A stretch of DNA of 64,000 nt from Paracoccaceae bacterium (GTDB lineage: Bacteria; Pseudomonadota; Alphaproteobacteria; Rhodobacterales; Rhodobacteraceae), in assembly GCA_029243395.1 (NCBI GenBank), contig JAQWSE010000012.1:186001-250000 (forward strand). Reading direction: 5' to 3'. Shown one piece after another: positions 44,886 to 54,209 of the stretch (positions within the stretch are counted from its first letter, which is position 1; every line of letters starts with the position of its first letter). The translations under genes and the position numbers were made by a program. The notes beneath the pieces were generated by a model. It did no database searches, was not told where the DNA came from, and saw only the letters and a list, made by a program, of their open reading frames with translations.

Positions 44886-46520
44886 ATGAGGCTGGTAAAA
44901 TTTAATCCGATTGTTTTTCTTGTTTCAGGTACAGTCTTATTTACTGTGTTGGTAAGCTCACCGATCTTCGCACTATTTATGATGAGCTTTAAAAGTAGTG
45001 GTGGGGTTTGGCAACATCTGATCGATACCGTACTTCTTAAATACATAAGTAACACAATCCTATTGATGTTAGGGGTCGCATTGGTTTCATTTGTCATTGC
45101 CATCGTACCAGCTTGGTTAGTTTCAAATTACTATTTTCCTCTAAGTAAAATCTTGGATTGGGCTTTAATACTCCCAGCGGCTTGTCCGGCCTATTTGGTG
45201 GCATACGCCTATACAGATGTTTTGGAGTATGCTGGAGTGGTTCAAAAAGCAATCAGGCACTTTTTTGATTTCAATTCACCTGGTGAATACTATTTTCCAG
45301 AAATCAGATCCATTTGGGGCGCAGTATTTGTGATGTCCTTAGTTTTATATCCATATATTTATGTACTGGCTCGCACTGCTTTTAGGACTGCTCCAGCGAG
45401 TCTCTACGAAACTGCTGTTTTATATAAAAAATCAGTTTTCATAAATGTGGGATTACCTCTTGCTAGACCTGCTATTTTTGCTGGGGTGGCTTTGGTCTGC
45501 ATGGAGGTTGTCTCAGATTTTGGAACCGTAGAGTACTTTTCTTTAGAAACTTTAACTTTAGGTATTTTTAATGTTTGGATAGGCATGAACAGTATAACCT
45601 CTGCGGCTCAGTTGTCAGTCGTAACATTTATCTTCATAATAACGTTATTATTAGTTGAAATAAGATCTAGATCAGCTAGTAAATATTATGACACTAGTCG
45701 AGGACAATCACATACATTGGCAAAGAAGCTTAATGGTAAAGTAATTTTTTTTGCTATCCTAATCTGTTTTCTTCCTCCATTTTTGGGGTTTTTCATACCT
45801 GTCAGCATTTTATTATCAAATAGTCTGCATGCTTTTCAATATGAGCCATTTGTAAATTTTCTTGTTCCTTTTTTGAATACCATTGTTGTGTCAGCAACTT
45901 GTGCAATTCTTGTTGTTTTCTTTTCATTTCTTGCAGTTTCTTGTAGTAAAGAAACTCGGCTTAATTGGGTCAGCTGGTTGGTAAGTTTGTCGGCTACGGG
46001 TTATGCTTTTCCTGGTACTATGCTTGCGATAGGAGTCGTATTATCTGTTGGCCAAGCGGATAGGATAATAATCTATCTAAATAGTTTCATGCATATTATC
46101 CCTGAAGGGTTTTACTTGGGCGGAACATTTGCGGTATTACTTTTTGCTTATATAGTGCGTTTTCAAGCTATAGGTTTTGGCGCGGTATCTTCCGGAATTC
46201 AAAAGATCGCCCCCAATCTGCTTTCGGTCAGCCGATGCTTGGGCAAATCATATATGGGGACCAGTAAAAACGTAACTCTACCCTTGTTACGACCATATCT
46301 TTTGGCCGGTGGATTGTTAGTTTTTGTTGACACTATGAAGGAACTTCCTATGACTTTACTTTTAAGGCCATTTAATTTTGAAACTTTGGCTACACAAGCC
46401 TATCAGTATGCTCATAGTGAATTAATGGCTGAAGCATCAATTCCAGCACTATTAATAATAGCGTCTGGTCTGATTCCAGTAATTTTTTTGAATAATTTTC
46501 TTAGAAAAATTCGAAATTAG
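44886..46520 (+). CDS. Ferric iron ABC transporter permease (FbpB type)
   Basis: 544-residue permease with about twelve helices, formed by two fused six-helix halves as in FbpB/SfuB. EAA-type loops lie in LYETAVLYKKSVFINVGLPLARP and SRCLGKSYMGTSKNVTLPLLRP (parts of each visible). It works with the upstream binding protein. The cognate ATPase gene (fbpC) is not downstream; the next gene is convergent 13 bp away, so the ATPase must be encoded elsewhere. Confidence 0.92.
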   Translation: MRLVKFNPIVFLVSGTVLFTVLVSSPIFALFMMSFKSSGGVWQHLIDTVLLKYISNTILLMLGVALVSFVIAIVPAWLVSNYYFPLSKILDWALILPAACPAYLVAYAYTDVLEYAGVVQKAIRHFFDFNSPGEYYFPEIRSIWGAVFVMSLVLYPYIYVLARTAFRTAPASLYETAVLYKKSVFINVGLPLARPAIFAGVALVCMEVVSDFGTVEYFSLETLTLGIFNVWIGMNSITSAAQLSVVTFIFIITLLLVEIRSRSASKYYDTSRGQSHTLAKKLNGKVIFFAILICFLPPFLGFFIPVSILLSNSLHAFQYEPFVNFLVPFLNTIVVSATCAILVVFFSFLAVSCSKETRLNWVSWLVSLSATGYAFPGTMLAIGVVLSVGQADRIIIYLNSFMHIIPEGFYLGGTFAVLLFAYIVRFQAIGFGAVSSGIQKIAPNLLSVSRCLGKSYMGTSKNVTLPLLRPYLLAGGLLVFVDTMKELPMTLLLRPFNFETLATQAYQYAHSELMAEASIPALLIIASGLIPVIFLNNFLRKIRN

Positions 46521-46533
46521 GTATTAACCTCTT

Positions 46534-47463
46534 TTATGTAGGATCTCTTCTTAAACTTTGACACATACAGTGGACTCCACCACCACCGCGAGTAATCATA
46601 GATATTTCTGGATCATAAATTACAAACCCTTCAGCTTTAAGTTTAGATTTCAAGGTTCGTGATGCTTTTGGTAGTAATACTCTATCATTACCAAGTGCTA
46701 CAACATTACAGCCTAGTTCAATTGTTTCTTGAAACGGGACAGGAATAATTTTGATATTTTTACTCTTCAACCAGTTGACAACTTTTGGATCGGTTGAATC
46801 TAGACATACTGCTGCCAGTTTTTCAGCTAACATTACTACCATTAAATCTATGTGGACATAAAATGGATCGATGTCCGTCACAAATACTTCCCAACCTTCT
46901 TTTTCAAACCAACCTCTGATTTGATTAGCCGCATTCAAGTGGGACCTACCTTCTTCACCTTCCCAACCAATGAGTACGCATCCGGGTTCAATGACATTGA
47001 AATCTCCCCCTTCAAAACTGCCCGCAGTTACAAAATCGTATATTGGTATTTCCAGCTCCTTATAGGTCTCAATAGCTCTATAATTTTCTCCCTTTCGCCA
47101 CCATTGAGCCATATTTGTTATAATTGCTCCATATGGGGTCATGATTGAGCTGTCTCTAGCAAAGATTTGGTAAGGGAGTTCAGGGTCTGGACTATGGGTA
47201 TGTACAACTACATCAGCAGAAGAATAAGCAGATACCATTTCTCTATATTGCTTCTTTGCTATATTTAGATCATATTTTTCTTCCCTTCTCAGAGATTTCT
47301 TCGAAACAGAACTGGTTTTCAGCCACTTATAATTTTCTACTGGTCCTAAGAGCACGTTTCGTAAAACCCCGTACTCTGTTTCAGCACCCCAATAATTTAA
47401 TTTTGGGGTACCACCTGTGTCGTTTCGTGTTTTTAGGGTGAAAGCTCTCTCTGGCTTAGACAT
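46534..47463 (-). CDS. Amidinotransferase/arginine-deiminase superfamily hydrolase (DDAH-like)
   Basis: 309-residue enzyme of the guanidino-modifying superfamily. Conserved positions: ARDSSIMTPYG, FEGGDFNVIEPG (acid and Asp), the catalytic histidine in YVHIDLMVVML, and the nucleophilic cysteine near the C-terminus in GGGGVHCMCQSL. This matches dimethylarginine dimethylaminohydrolase or arginine deiminase-like members more than transferases. It may degrade methylated arginines or another guanidino compound. It is followed upstream by the ferredoxin gene with a 48-bp gap. Confidence 0.83.
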   Translation of the reverse strand: MSKPERAFTLKTRNDTGGTPKLNYWGAETEYGVLRNVLLGPVENYKWLKTSSVSKKSLRREEKYDLNIAKKQYREMVSAYSSADVVVHTHSPDPELPYQIFARDSSIMTPYGAIITNMAQWWRKGENYRAIETYKELEIPIYDFVTAGSFEGGDFNVIEPGCVLIGWEGEEGRSHLNAANQIRGWFEKEGWEVFVTDIDPFYVHIDLMVVMLAEKLAAVCLDSTDPKVVNWLKSKNIKIIPVPFQETIELGCNVVALGNDRVLLPKASRTLKSKLKAEGFVIYDPEISMITRGGGGVHCMCQSLRRDPT

Positions 47464-47511
47464 TAGTTGGGATCCTCCTCAATAGTATTTGAGATAAAGT
47501 TATACATTTAC

Positions 47512-47874
47512 TTAACCTTTCTCGGGGGTGGTCTTCTTAAAAAGATTCAAATATGCATCTGGACTCTTAAAAGGGTTTTGATACAGTTTGTCGTGACTTT
47601 CTACACCAACATCGATAACACAATCCGTTTGTGGTCGCGCAACGCACAATAGTATGTAGCCGTCCTTAGATTGTCTTTTATTGATAGCTGTCCCATTTGG
47701 TTGTTTGACCTTGCCATTAATTAACTTGGCAGCACAAGTGATGCAACCTCCATATCGGCACCCTATGGGAAGAAGATGGCCAGCTTTTTCAACCACGTCT
47801 ATAATGGCCTCAGTTTCACCAACAATGAACTCTAAGTTACTCCTATTTCTGAAGGTCACTCTATACCTTTTCAT
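47512..47874 (-). CDS. Plant-type [2Fe-2S] ferredoxin
   Basis: 120-residue ferredoxin. Cluster cysteines fit the chloroplast pattern: GCRYGGCITC (CX4CX2C) with the fourth in ILLCVARP about 30 residues later. The last 20 residues form an extra tail not usual in the family. It lies 40 bp downstream of the SBP56 gene on the same strand, so it is likely co-expressed and may serve as an electron carrier in that pathway. Confidence 0.88.
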   Translation of the reverse strand: MKRYRVTFRNRSNLEFIVGETEAIIDVVEKAGHLLPIGCRYGGCITCAAKLINGKVKQPNGTAINKRQSKDGYILLCVARPQTDCVIDVGVESHDKLYQNPFKSPDAYLNLFKKTTPEKG

Positions 47875-47914
47875 AGATCAACTAAGCCAGTTTAGTTGAT
47901 TTAATTCTTATTAA

Positions 47915-49273
47915 CTAAGTCCAAATATCAGAAGAACAGTCACCGCCAGGATAACGGGTTTCATGGGCTCTCGATGGACCATCTGGTTCTTTACCAAAAT
48001 CGACAAGAAATTTTTCATTAATCTTCATTCCACCTTTGTCGATATCACAATCCACAATTACCATCGCTCCTCCTTCATCTTTCATACCTGGATAAAATTG
48101 ATTATCCCAGGTGGAGAAAAGTGACGTAGTCACATAAAGACGTTTCCCGTCCAGGGAGAGTTGAATCATCTGAGGTCCACCTTCGATCTTCTTCCCATTG
48201 ATTTCGGGCGCTTTCCCGAGCATTCCACCTATCCAGGCTTGTCCTGTAAGTTTGGGATTGCTGGGCTCAGTTATGTCATATTGACGAACATCACCGTGTA
48301 ACCAATTAGCAAAATATAGGAACTTATCGTCCATTGAAACAAGAATATCGGTTATTAGACCTGGGAGAGGGACAGGGAAAAAATCCACCTCTATTGAAGC
48401 TACATCAATCACCTTTTTTATCTCTGGGTCACCGCGGTCTTTATGATAATGGAAAATATTTGATGATAGAGTCGCACCTACAAAGCCATGGGTTGAATCT
48501 GGGTTGTGCAGCATCCGTGTTTCCAAAGGAATCAAACCTTCCTCGCCAAGATCAAATGTTTTCTTAACTTCCCTTTTGTCCAAATCCCAGAAATGCACCT
48601 TGCTTCCATATTTTCCCTTTCCCACATCATCTAATTCAAATCCAGGAAGAAAGGTGTTTGGTGCCGCCCATTCCGTGGATACCATCATATTTTGTCTAGG
48701 TTGGTACCAAAAATCATAACTATAATCGATATCCATATCTTTTAGAGGTTTCGTCCACCTTCCGACTATTTCAAAATCTTGGTTTAAGTGCAGATATCCT
48801 CCCGGAGAACCACCTTGTGCATCTCCTAACATGGAGACAATGATATCCTTACCCATGCAATGCACTGTGTGAGGTGCAGAAAGGTCAGTTTTTTTCTTAA
48901 CTTCTTCACCGTCCACTACTTTAAACAAAGATGGTGCTTTTGGATCAGTTTTTGTATCGATAATGTAAAAATTTGAAGTTCTTACCCCTGGAAGGATCAG
49001 GTATTTTCTCTCCTTTGTAGAGTCACAATGACAAGATGAGCAGGCATTCCAGCCTGAATGATGAAGTTCATCACCAATATTAGGCATAGACAAACGATGA
49101 ATCACTTGCCCGTAAGTTGGGCTAGCCTCGTCAGAATCTATTGTTGCAAGGTAATCAGGCTTTTCAATTCCTGTCCCGGTATATATGCAAACAGTATATA
49201 CTACCTTTTCTGACGGTGCTTTGACGGCATCTGCAGGTGAAGCAAAACCTGGTCCTGTGGTTTGATCTAACAT
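47915..49273 (-). CDS. mtoX: Selenium-binding protein 56 family, methanethiol oxidase candidate
   Basis: 452-residue beta-propeller protein of the SBP56 family. Members characterised in bacteria and humans are copper-dependent methanethiol oxidases giving formaldehyde, H2S and H2O2. Residues supporting this are the histidine/cysteine cluster in ELHHSGWNACSSCHCD (H71, H72, C78, C81, H82, C83), HTVHCMGKD, and the conserved C-terminal SRAHETRYPGGDCSSDIW. No signal peptide is seen, whereas some bacterial MtoX are periplasmic. ATG 49273 is preferred (GGAG six bases upstream). It is divergent from the formaldehyde-oxidation genes, which fits the reaction. The gene symbol follows family, not assay. 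Confidence 0.87.
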   Translation of the reverse strand: MLDQTTGPGFASPADAVKAPSEKVVYTVCIYTGTGIEKPDYLATIDSDEASPTYGQVIHRLSMPNIGDELHHSGWNACSSCHCDSTKERKYLILPGVRTSNFYIIDTKTDPKAPSLFKVVDGEEVKKKTDLSAPHTVHCMGKDIIVSMLGDAQGGSPGGYLHLNQDFEIVGRWTKPLKDMDIDYSYDFWYQPRQNMMVSTEWAAPNTFLPGFELDDVGKGKYGSKVHFWDLDKREVKKTFDLGEEGLIPLETRMLHNPDSTHGFVGATLSSNIFHYHKDRGDPEIKKVIDVASIEVDFFPVPLPGLITDILVSMDDKFLYFANWLHGDVRQYDITEPSNPKLTGQAWIGGMLGKAPEINGKKIEGGPQMIQLSLDGKRLYVTTSLFSTWDNQFYPGMKDEGGAMVIVDCDIDKGGMKINEKFLVDFGKEPDGPSRAHETRYPGGDCSSDIWT

Positions 49274-49479
49274 CATTTTCTCCAATTTTTCCTGAATCTA
49301 CATTATCTAACTACCATAATATAAATTATAATTCTTCAAGCATTCAAGTAAATAATTATTATATTCTCATATTCATTTGGCGATATATATAAAAAATTCT
49401 AACATTATGAATGCTTGACTTGTTCTGGTCATGATTTAAGAATTACACGGTATTTTATTAGATTTTGTGGAGAAGAATT

Positions 49480-50592
49480 ATGAAAAGTCGGGCTGCGTTG
49501 GCGGTACAAGCCGGAAAGCCACTCGAAATAACAGATGTCAATCTCGAGGGTCCTAAAGAAGGGGAAGTTTTAGTTGAAATAATGGCAACAGGGGTTTGTC
49601 ATACTGATGAATTCACTTTATCAGGGGCTGATCCGGAGGGTATTTTCCCTGCTATACTAGGACATGAGGGAGCTGGAATTGTTAGAGAAACTGGGCCAGG
49701 GGTCACTTCTTTAAAGAAAGGTGATCATGTGATACCTCTATATACTCCAGAATGCCGGGAATGTGATTACTGCCTTCATCCCAGAACTAATCTGTGTCAG
49801 GCGATTAGAGAAACCCAGGGGCAAGGTTTGATGCCCGATGGGACAAGTAGATTCACATCGTTGGATGGAGAGAATGTATTCCATTATATGGGAACCTCTA
49901 CTTTTTCAAACTTTACTGTAATGCCCGAAATAGCAGCTGCAAAGATTAGGAGCGACGCGCCTTTTGATAAGGTTTGTTACATAGGTTGTGGTGTGACTAC
50001 TGGTATTGGAGCTGTAATTAATACTGCCAAAGTAGAGCAAGGTAGCCGTGCAATAGTATTTGGTTTAGGCGGAATTGGCCTTAATGTCATCCAAGGACTA
50101 AGGTTGGCAGGCTGCGATCAGATTGTAGGTGTTGATTTGAATCCATCAAAAGTAGAAATGGCTACAAAATTTGGAATGACGGACTTTGTGAATCCTCAGG
50201 AAGTTAAAGAAGATATGGTTCCCTTTCTAGTGAATCTAACAAGAGGTGGTGCTGATTATACATTTGATGCCACAGGAAATGTGGATGTAATGAGGACGGC
50301 TTTGGAAAGTGCACACAAAGGCTGGGGGCAGAGTATAATTATTGGTGTAGCACCAGCAGGAGCAGAAATTTCTACCCGACCGTTTCAGTTAGTAACTGGT
50401 AGAAGTTGGCGTGGAACTGCTTTTGGAGGAGCAAGAGGCAGAACTGATGTTCCTAAGATAGTTGATTGGTACATGGATGGTAAAATACAAATAGATCCAA
50501 TGATTACACATAAGATGCCGCTAGATAAAATTAATGATGCATTTGATCTGATGCACAGAGGAGAAAGCATACGCTCTGTCATTGAATTTTAA
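49480..50592 (+). CDS. frmA: S-(hydroxymethyl)glutathione dehydrogenase (class III alcohol dehydrogenase)
   Basis: 370-residue zinc, NAD-dependent enzyme that oxidises the glutathione adduct of formaldehyde to S-formylglutathione. Catalytic zinc ligands lie in GVCHTDEF and GHEGAG; the structural zinc cysteines are in [15 protein letters not shown]; the NAD fold is [16 protein letters not shown] eight bases before ATG 49480 sets the start. It is followed by the S-formylglutathione hydrolase gene (77-bp gap) and divergent from the methanethiol-oxidase gene. Confidence 0.95.
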   Translation: MKSRAALAVQAGKPLEITDVNLEGPKEGEVLVEIMATGVCHTDEFTLSGADPEGIFPAILGHEGAGIVRETGPGVTSLKKGDHVIPLYTPECRECDYCLHPRTNLCQAIRETQGQGLMPDGTSRFTSLDGENVFHYMGTSTFSNFTVMPEIAAAKIRSDAPFDKVCYIGCGVTTGIGAVINTAKVEQGSRAIVFGLGGIGLNVIQGLRLAGCDQIVGVDLNPSKVEMATKFGMTDFVNPQEVKEDMVPFLVNLTRGGADYTFDATGNVDVMRTALESAHKGWGQSIIIGVAPAGAEISTRPFQLVTGRSWRGTAFGGARGRTDVPKIVDWYMDGKIQIDPMITHKMPLDKINDAFDLMHRGESIRSVIEF

Positions 50593-50669
50593 TGACCAAA
50601 TAAGGTGTAGCATTGAATTTCATAAAGAATATTACTGTACAGTTGAAAAGTAGTGAGTAGGAAAAGGTT

Positions 50670-51509
50670 ATGGTGGAAATGAAAACGATTTCAGAAAGTA
50701 AATGCTTTGAAGGTACACAATGGGTGCTTTCACATCAGTCTAAGTATTGTGCTTGTGATATGACTTTTGGTATTTATGTTCCAGAAAAAGCAAGTTCTTC
50801 TAAGCTCCCTCTGATATGGTACTTGTCTGGTCTTACTTGTACGCACGAAAATGCTATGGTAAAATCTGGAATTCAGCGTTGGGCCTCAGAAAAAGAGGTG
50901 GCTGTTGTGTTCCCCGATACATCTCCTAGAGGAGAGGGGGTACCTGATGATCCTAACTTTGATTTAGGCCAGGGTGCTGGTTTCTATATTGACAGTAAAA
51001 AGTTTCCATGGGAAAAAAATTTTCAAATGTGGTCTTACATACTGAAAGAACTCCCAGAGTTAATTTTTTCAAACTTTCATTTGGATGAAAAAAAACAGTC
51101 AATCATGGGACATTCAATGGGTGGTCTAGGTGCTTTAAATTTGGCATTTAGAAATCCTAAAATCTTCAAGGCAGTGTCGGCCTTTGCCCCAATTTCAAAT
51201 CCGACCTCGGGAATTTGGGGTAGGAAACAATTTGAATCTTATTTGGGAATTGAAAGTGAACTTTGGGAGGAATATGATCCTTCAATAATATTAGAAAAAA
51301 GAGGGTACTCTGGTAGTATATTAATTGACCAGGGTACGAAAGACGATTTTTTAGACAAATTGATGCCGGAATCTTTGGAAAAGCAAGTTAATGCTAGGGA
51401 ACAGGGGAATTCATTTAGATTTCAGGAAGGTTATGATCATAGTTACTTTTTTGTTTCCACTTTTATAAAAGATCATGTATTTTGGCATGAAAAGATTTTA
51501 AACAAATAA
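50670..51509 (+). CDS. fghA: S-formylglutathione hydrolase
   Basis: 279-residue esterase D-family serine hydrolase releasing formate and glutathione. Nucleophile elbow GHSMGGLGA, aspartate in LIDQGTKDDF, histidine in EGYDHSYFF, and the family block LSGLTCTHENAMVKSG near 50. Standard length and start. It completes the glutathione pathway begun by frmA. Confidence 0.95.
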   Translation: MVEMKTISESKCFEGTQWVLSHQSKYCACDMTFGIYVPEKASSSKLPLIWYLSGLTCTHENAMVKSGIQRWASEKEVAVVFPDTSPRGEGVPDDPNFDLGQGAGFYIDSKKFPWEKNFQMWSYILKELPELIFSNFHLDEKKQSIMGHSMGGLGALNLAFRNPKIFKAVSAFAPISNPTSGIWGRKQFESYLGIESELWEEYDPSIILEKRGYSGSILIDQGTKDDFLDKLMPESLEKQVNAREQGNSFRFQEGYDHSYFFVSTFIKDHVFWHEKILNK

Positions 51510-51550
51510 AAAGATAAAAACAATTTTGAGGCAGTTACAGGAGAAATAAA

Positions 51551-52189
51551 ATGAAGAAATTTATCGCAGAAATTTTGGGCACGTTTAGCTTATTGTTTTT
51601 TGGATGCTCTGCAATCATTTTTATGGGAGAGCAAATTGGTTTTGTGGGCATTTCCTTTGCTTTTGGGTTTGCTTTGTTAGGGGTTATTTATGGCTTAGGA
51701 CCGATTTCAGGAGCACATCTTAATCCAGCTGTAAGCTTAGCTGCCTATATGAATGGCCGCATGGGTGGTGGAGAAATGGTGCAATATTGGATTGCTCAGG
51801 TTATAGGAGCTATCCTGGCTTCAGTTCTATTAATAGCTATGTCAGGGGACGTGAACAAGGCAGTTACCGTGGGTAGTTTTGGGGTATTGCCGGCATTCAT
51901 GTTTGAAATAGTGGGCACTTTTTTTCTTGTAACCGTCGTTTTGGGTGTTACTCAAGACGAAAAATCCTCCGCGTTTGCCGGGATAGTAATTGGTTCTGTA
52001 TTGGTTATGATTCATTTGGCGGGGATTAGTCTTTCTGGGGCTGCTGTAAATCCTGTAAGAGCTATAGCCACAAATATTTACGATGCAAATCTTTATGGAG
52101 GCCTTTGGGTTTACCTAGTAGGTCCTATGTTGGGAGGAGGTCTGGCTGGTTTTATTCATAAAATTGGATTGACGAGGGCCGGTGATTAG
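51551..52189 (+). CDS. Aquaporin (MIP family)
   Basis: 212-residue channel with six helices and two half-helix motifs. The first is canonical (GAHLNPAVSLAAY); the second reads GAAVNPVRAI, i.e. NPV instead of NPA, with the arginine of the selectivity filter kept. It is 41 bp after fghA with AGGAGA before ATG, so part of the same operon. Water or small neutral solutes are transported; the company of the methanethiol and formaldehyde genes suggests H2O2 or H2S could be relevant, an inference only. Confidence 0.9.
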   Translation: MKKFIAEILGTFSLLFFGCSAIIFMGEQIGFVGISFAFGFALLGVIYGLGPISGAHLNPAVSLAAYMNGRMGGGEMVQYWIAQVIGAILASVLLIAMSGDVNKAVTVGSFGVLPAFMFEIVGTFFLVTVVLGVTQDEKSSAFAGIVIGSVLVMIHLAGISLSGAAVNPVRAIATNIYDANLYGGLWVYLVGPMLGGGLAGFIHKIGLTRAGD

Positions 52190-52254
52190 ATCTTAGGTTT
52201 TGTATTAGATAAAACTGTTTACTTCGCAGACTTCTTAGCTTGTTAAATTAAATC

Positions 52255-52318
52255 CCTACTGATAAGACCCTTTTGATTAGAGGATTGAAGAAATCTGATC
52301 ACAGTTCTTATCAGTAGG
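52255..52318 (+). promoter_or_regulatory. 13-bp perfect hairpin sequestering the RBS of the ABC exporter
   Basis: CCTACTGATAAGA (52255-52267) pairs perfectly with TCTTATCAGTAGG (52306-52318). Inside is a second 7-bp helix, GATTAGA (52275-52281) with TCTGATC (52294-52300), including one G-U. The 3' arm ends in AGTAGG, the Shine-Dalgarno of the gene at 52326, so a folded leader would hide it. There is no T run, so it is not an ordinary terminator. It matches no riboswitch class I know. Confidence 0.7.
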
Positions 52319-52325
52319 AAAATAT

Positions 52326-54128
52326 ATGGCCGATTTAAAGGTTTCTGAACAAAAAGCTGTTTCAAAGAATTCAACAGAGCGTGAAAAAGGACGAAGTATT
52401 TCTTCCCTCTCAAGATTATTTAGCTTCTTTAAACCCTACAAAATTAACCTAGCGTTTGCTGCTTCAATTTTAGTTGTCACAGCAGGAATATCGCTTACTT
52501 TTCCAATAGCGATAAGAAGGGTTGTCGACGGGTTTTATGTGGGTAGTTCCCAGCTGTTAGATTATTATTTTTCTGCTGCCGTAGGTTTAGCTAGCCTGTT
52601 GGCTATAGGTACGGCTCTAAGGTTTTATCTGGTTACAAGACTTGGGGAAAGAGTGGTAACTGATATTCGGGTAGCTTTATTCAATAAAGTCATTTCAATG
52701 AGTCCAGGCTTTTTTGAGCGTTTGTTGACAGGAGAAATTTTGTCTCGCATAACGACAGATACTACCCTCATTCTGTCTGTGGTATCCTCATCCGTTTCTT
52801 TAGCCTTACGAAATATTCTTCTTTTGACTGGGGGGTTGATTTTCATGTTTTTGACTTCAGTTAAACTATCACTCCTAGTTTTACTACTGGTTCCAGTGAT
52901 GATTATTCCCATTCTTGCTATGGGAAGAAGACTAAGGCGGTTAAGCAGAGAAAATCAGAACAGAATTGCTGACAGTTCTGGGATTGCTTCAGAAATGCTA
53001 CTCGCTGCAAGTACTATTCAAGCATACAATTACACCAAATGGGCAAGGCGTTCTTTTAATAATATTTCTGAGGATTCATTCAAGGTAGCTAAGAAACGTA
53101 TCCAAGTTAGATCCCTTATGACTGCATTAATTATTTTTGTTGTTTTTGTTGGCATTGTAGTTGTTCTGTGGATTGGAGCAAGAGATGTTAAAGCCGGAAT
53201 TATTTCTCCAGGATACTTAGTCCAGTTCATAATTTACTCCGGGTTTGTTGCCGGAGCTGTGGCGGCTCTTTCAGAAGTTTTCGGTGAGTTACAGAGAGCG
53301 GCAGGCGCTGCCGAGAGAATTACAGAAATTTTAAATAGTGAAGACCCTATACAGGAACCTGAGAATCCAGGAACTCTAAACTTGTTTGCTGAAAGGGCCA
53401 TTCTTTTTGAACATGTTATTTTTTGTTATCCAACTAGACCTACCGAGATAGTTTTAAACGATTTGAGCTTTAATCTCGAAAGGGGAAAAACTTTAGCTTT
53501 GGTCGGGCCATCAGGAGCGGGTAAGTCATCCATATTTTTAGCGCTCTTGCGTTTCTATGAGTTTTCGGATGGCATTATTGAAGTGAATGGAAGGTCGATC
53601 AGAGACTTCGGGTTTTCAGATCTACGAGATCAATTTTCTTTAGTACCTCAAGAACCTGCTATTTTTGCCAACTCAGTATTGGAAAATATTAGATTTGGGC
53701 GTCCTGAAGCTTCTGATCAAGAAGTAGAAATAGCTGCTAAGAAAGCGGCGGCTCATGATTTTGTTGAACAACTTCCGGAGGGTTATCAAACTTTTGTTGG
53801 AGAAAAAGGCGTGTTACTTTCGGTTGGTCAAAAACAAAGGATAGCTATTGCTCGGGCTTTCTTACGTGATGCACCTATTTTGCTACTTGACGAAGCAACT
53901 GCTTCTCTGGATGCGGAGAATGAGAACGCAATTCAGCAGGCATTGGAAGAACTTTCACAAAGTAGAACGGTGATTGTCATAGCACACAGATTAGCGACAG
54001 CAAAAAGGGCTGACCTCATTTTGGTTCTGGACCAGGGACAAATTGTTTCCAGAGGTACACACGAGGAACTATTGACCCAGGGCGGGTTATACTCCCGGCT
54101 TGCAAAACTTCAGTTTCTAGGTAACTAG
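52326..54128 (+). CDS. ABC exporter, permease-ATPase fusion (MsbA/HlyB-like)
   Basis: 600-residue half-transporter that would work as a dimer. A six-helix membrane domain occupies about 35-330; the ATPase follows with VGPSGAGKSSI, Q-loop LVPQEPAIFANSV, signature LSVGQKQRIAIAR (second residue of the classical SGG changed to SVG) and LLLDEATASLDAE. Membrane-domain motif FFERLLTGEILSRITTDT is typical of type I exporters for lipids or drugs. Its ribosome-binding site lies in a long inverted repeat. No accessory factor is adjacent. Confidence 0.92.
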   Translation: MADLKVSEQKAVSKNSTEREKGRSISSLSRLFSFFKPYKINLAFAASILVVTAGISLTFPIAIRRVVDGFYVGSSQLLDYYFSAAVGLASLLAIGTALRFYLVTRLGERVVTDIRVALFNKVISMSPGFFERLLTGEILSRITTDTTLILSVVSSSVSLALRNILLLTGGLIFMFLTSVKLSLLVLLLVPVMIIPILAMGRRLRRLSRENQNRIADSSGIASEMLLAASTIQAYNYTKWARRSFNNISEDSFKVAKKRIQVRSLMTALIIFVVFVGIVVVLWIGARDVKAGIISPGYLVQFIIYSGFVAGAVAALSEVFGELQRAAGAAERITEILNSEDPIQEPENPGTLNLFAERAILFEHVIFCYPTRPTEIVLNDLSFNLERGKTLALVGPSGAGKSSIFLALLRFYEFSDGIIEVNGRSIRDFGFSDLRDQFSLVPQEPAIFANSVLENIRFGRPEASDQEVEIAAKKAAAHDFVEQLPEGYQTFVGEKGVLLSVGQKQRIAIARAFLRDAPILLLDEATASLDAENENAIQQALEELSQSRTVIVIAHRLATAKRADLILVLDQGQIVSRGTHEELLTQGGLYSRLAKLQFLGN

Positions 54129-54209
54129 TATTAGCAAGAGTTTTCACATCTTTATTTTCATAGTGATTTTAGGTACAATCTAAGAAATTTTTTGATTTGG
54201 GAGACAGGA

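Noticed and set aside
52255-52318. Reading the long inverted repeat as an intrinsic terminator of the aquaporin operon
   Set aside because: No T run follows the 3' arm, and the arm contains the Shine-Dalgarno of the next gene.
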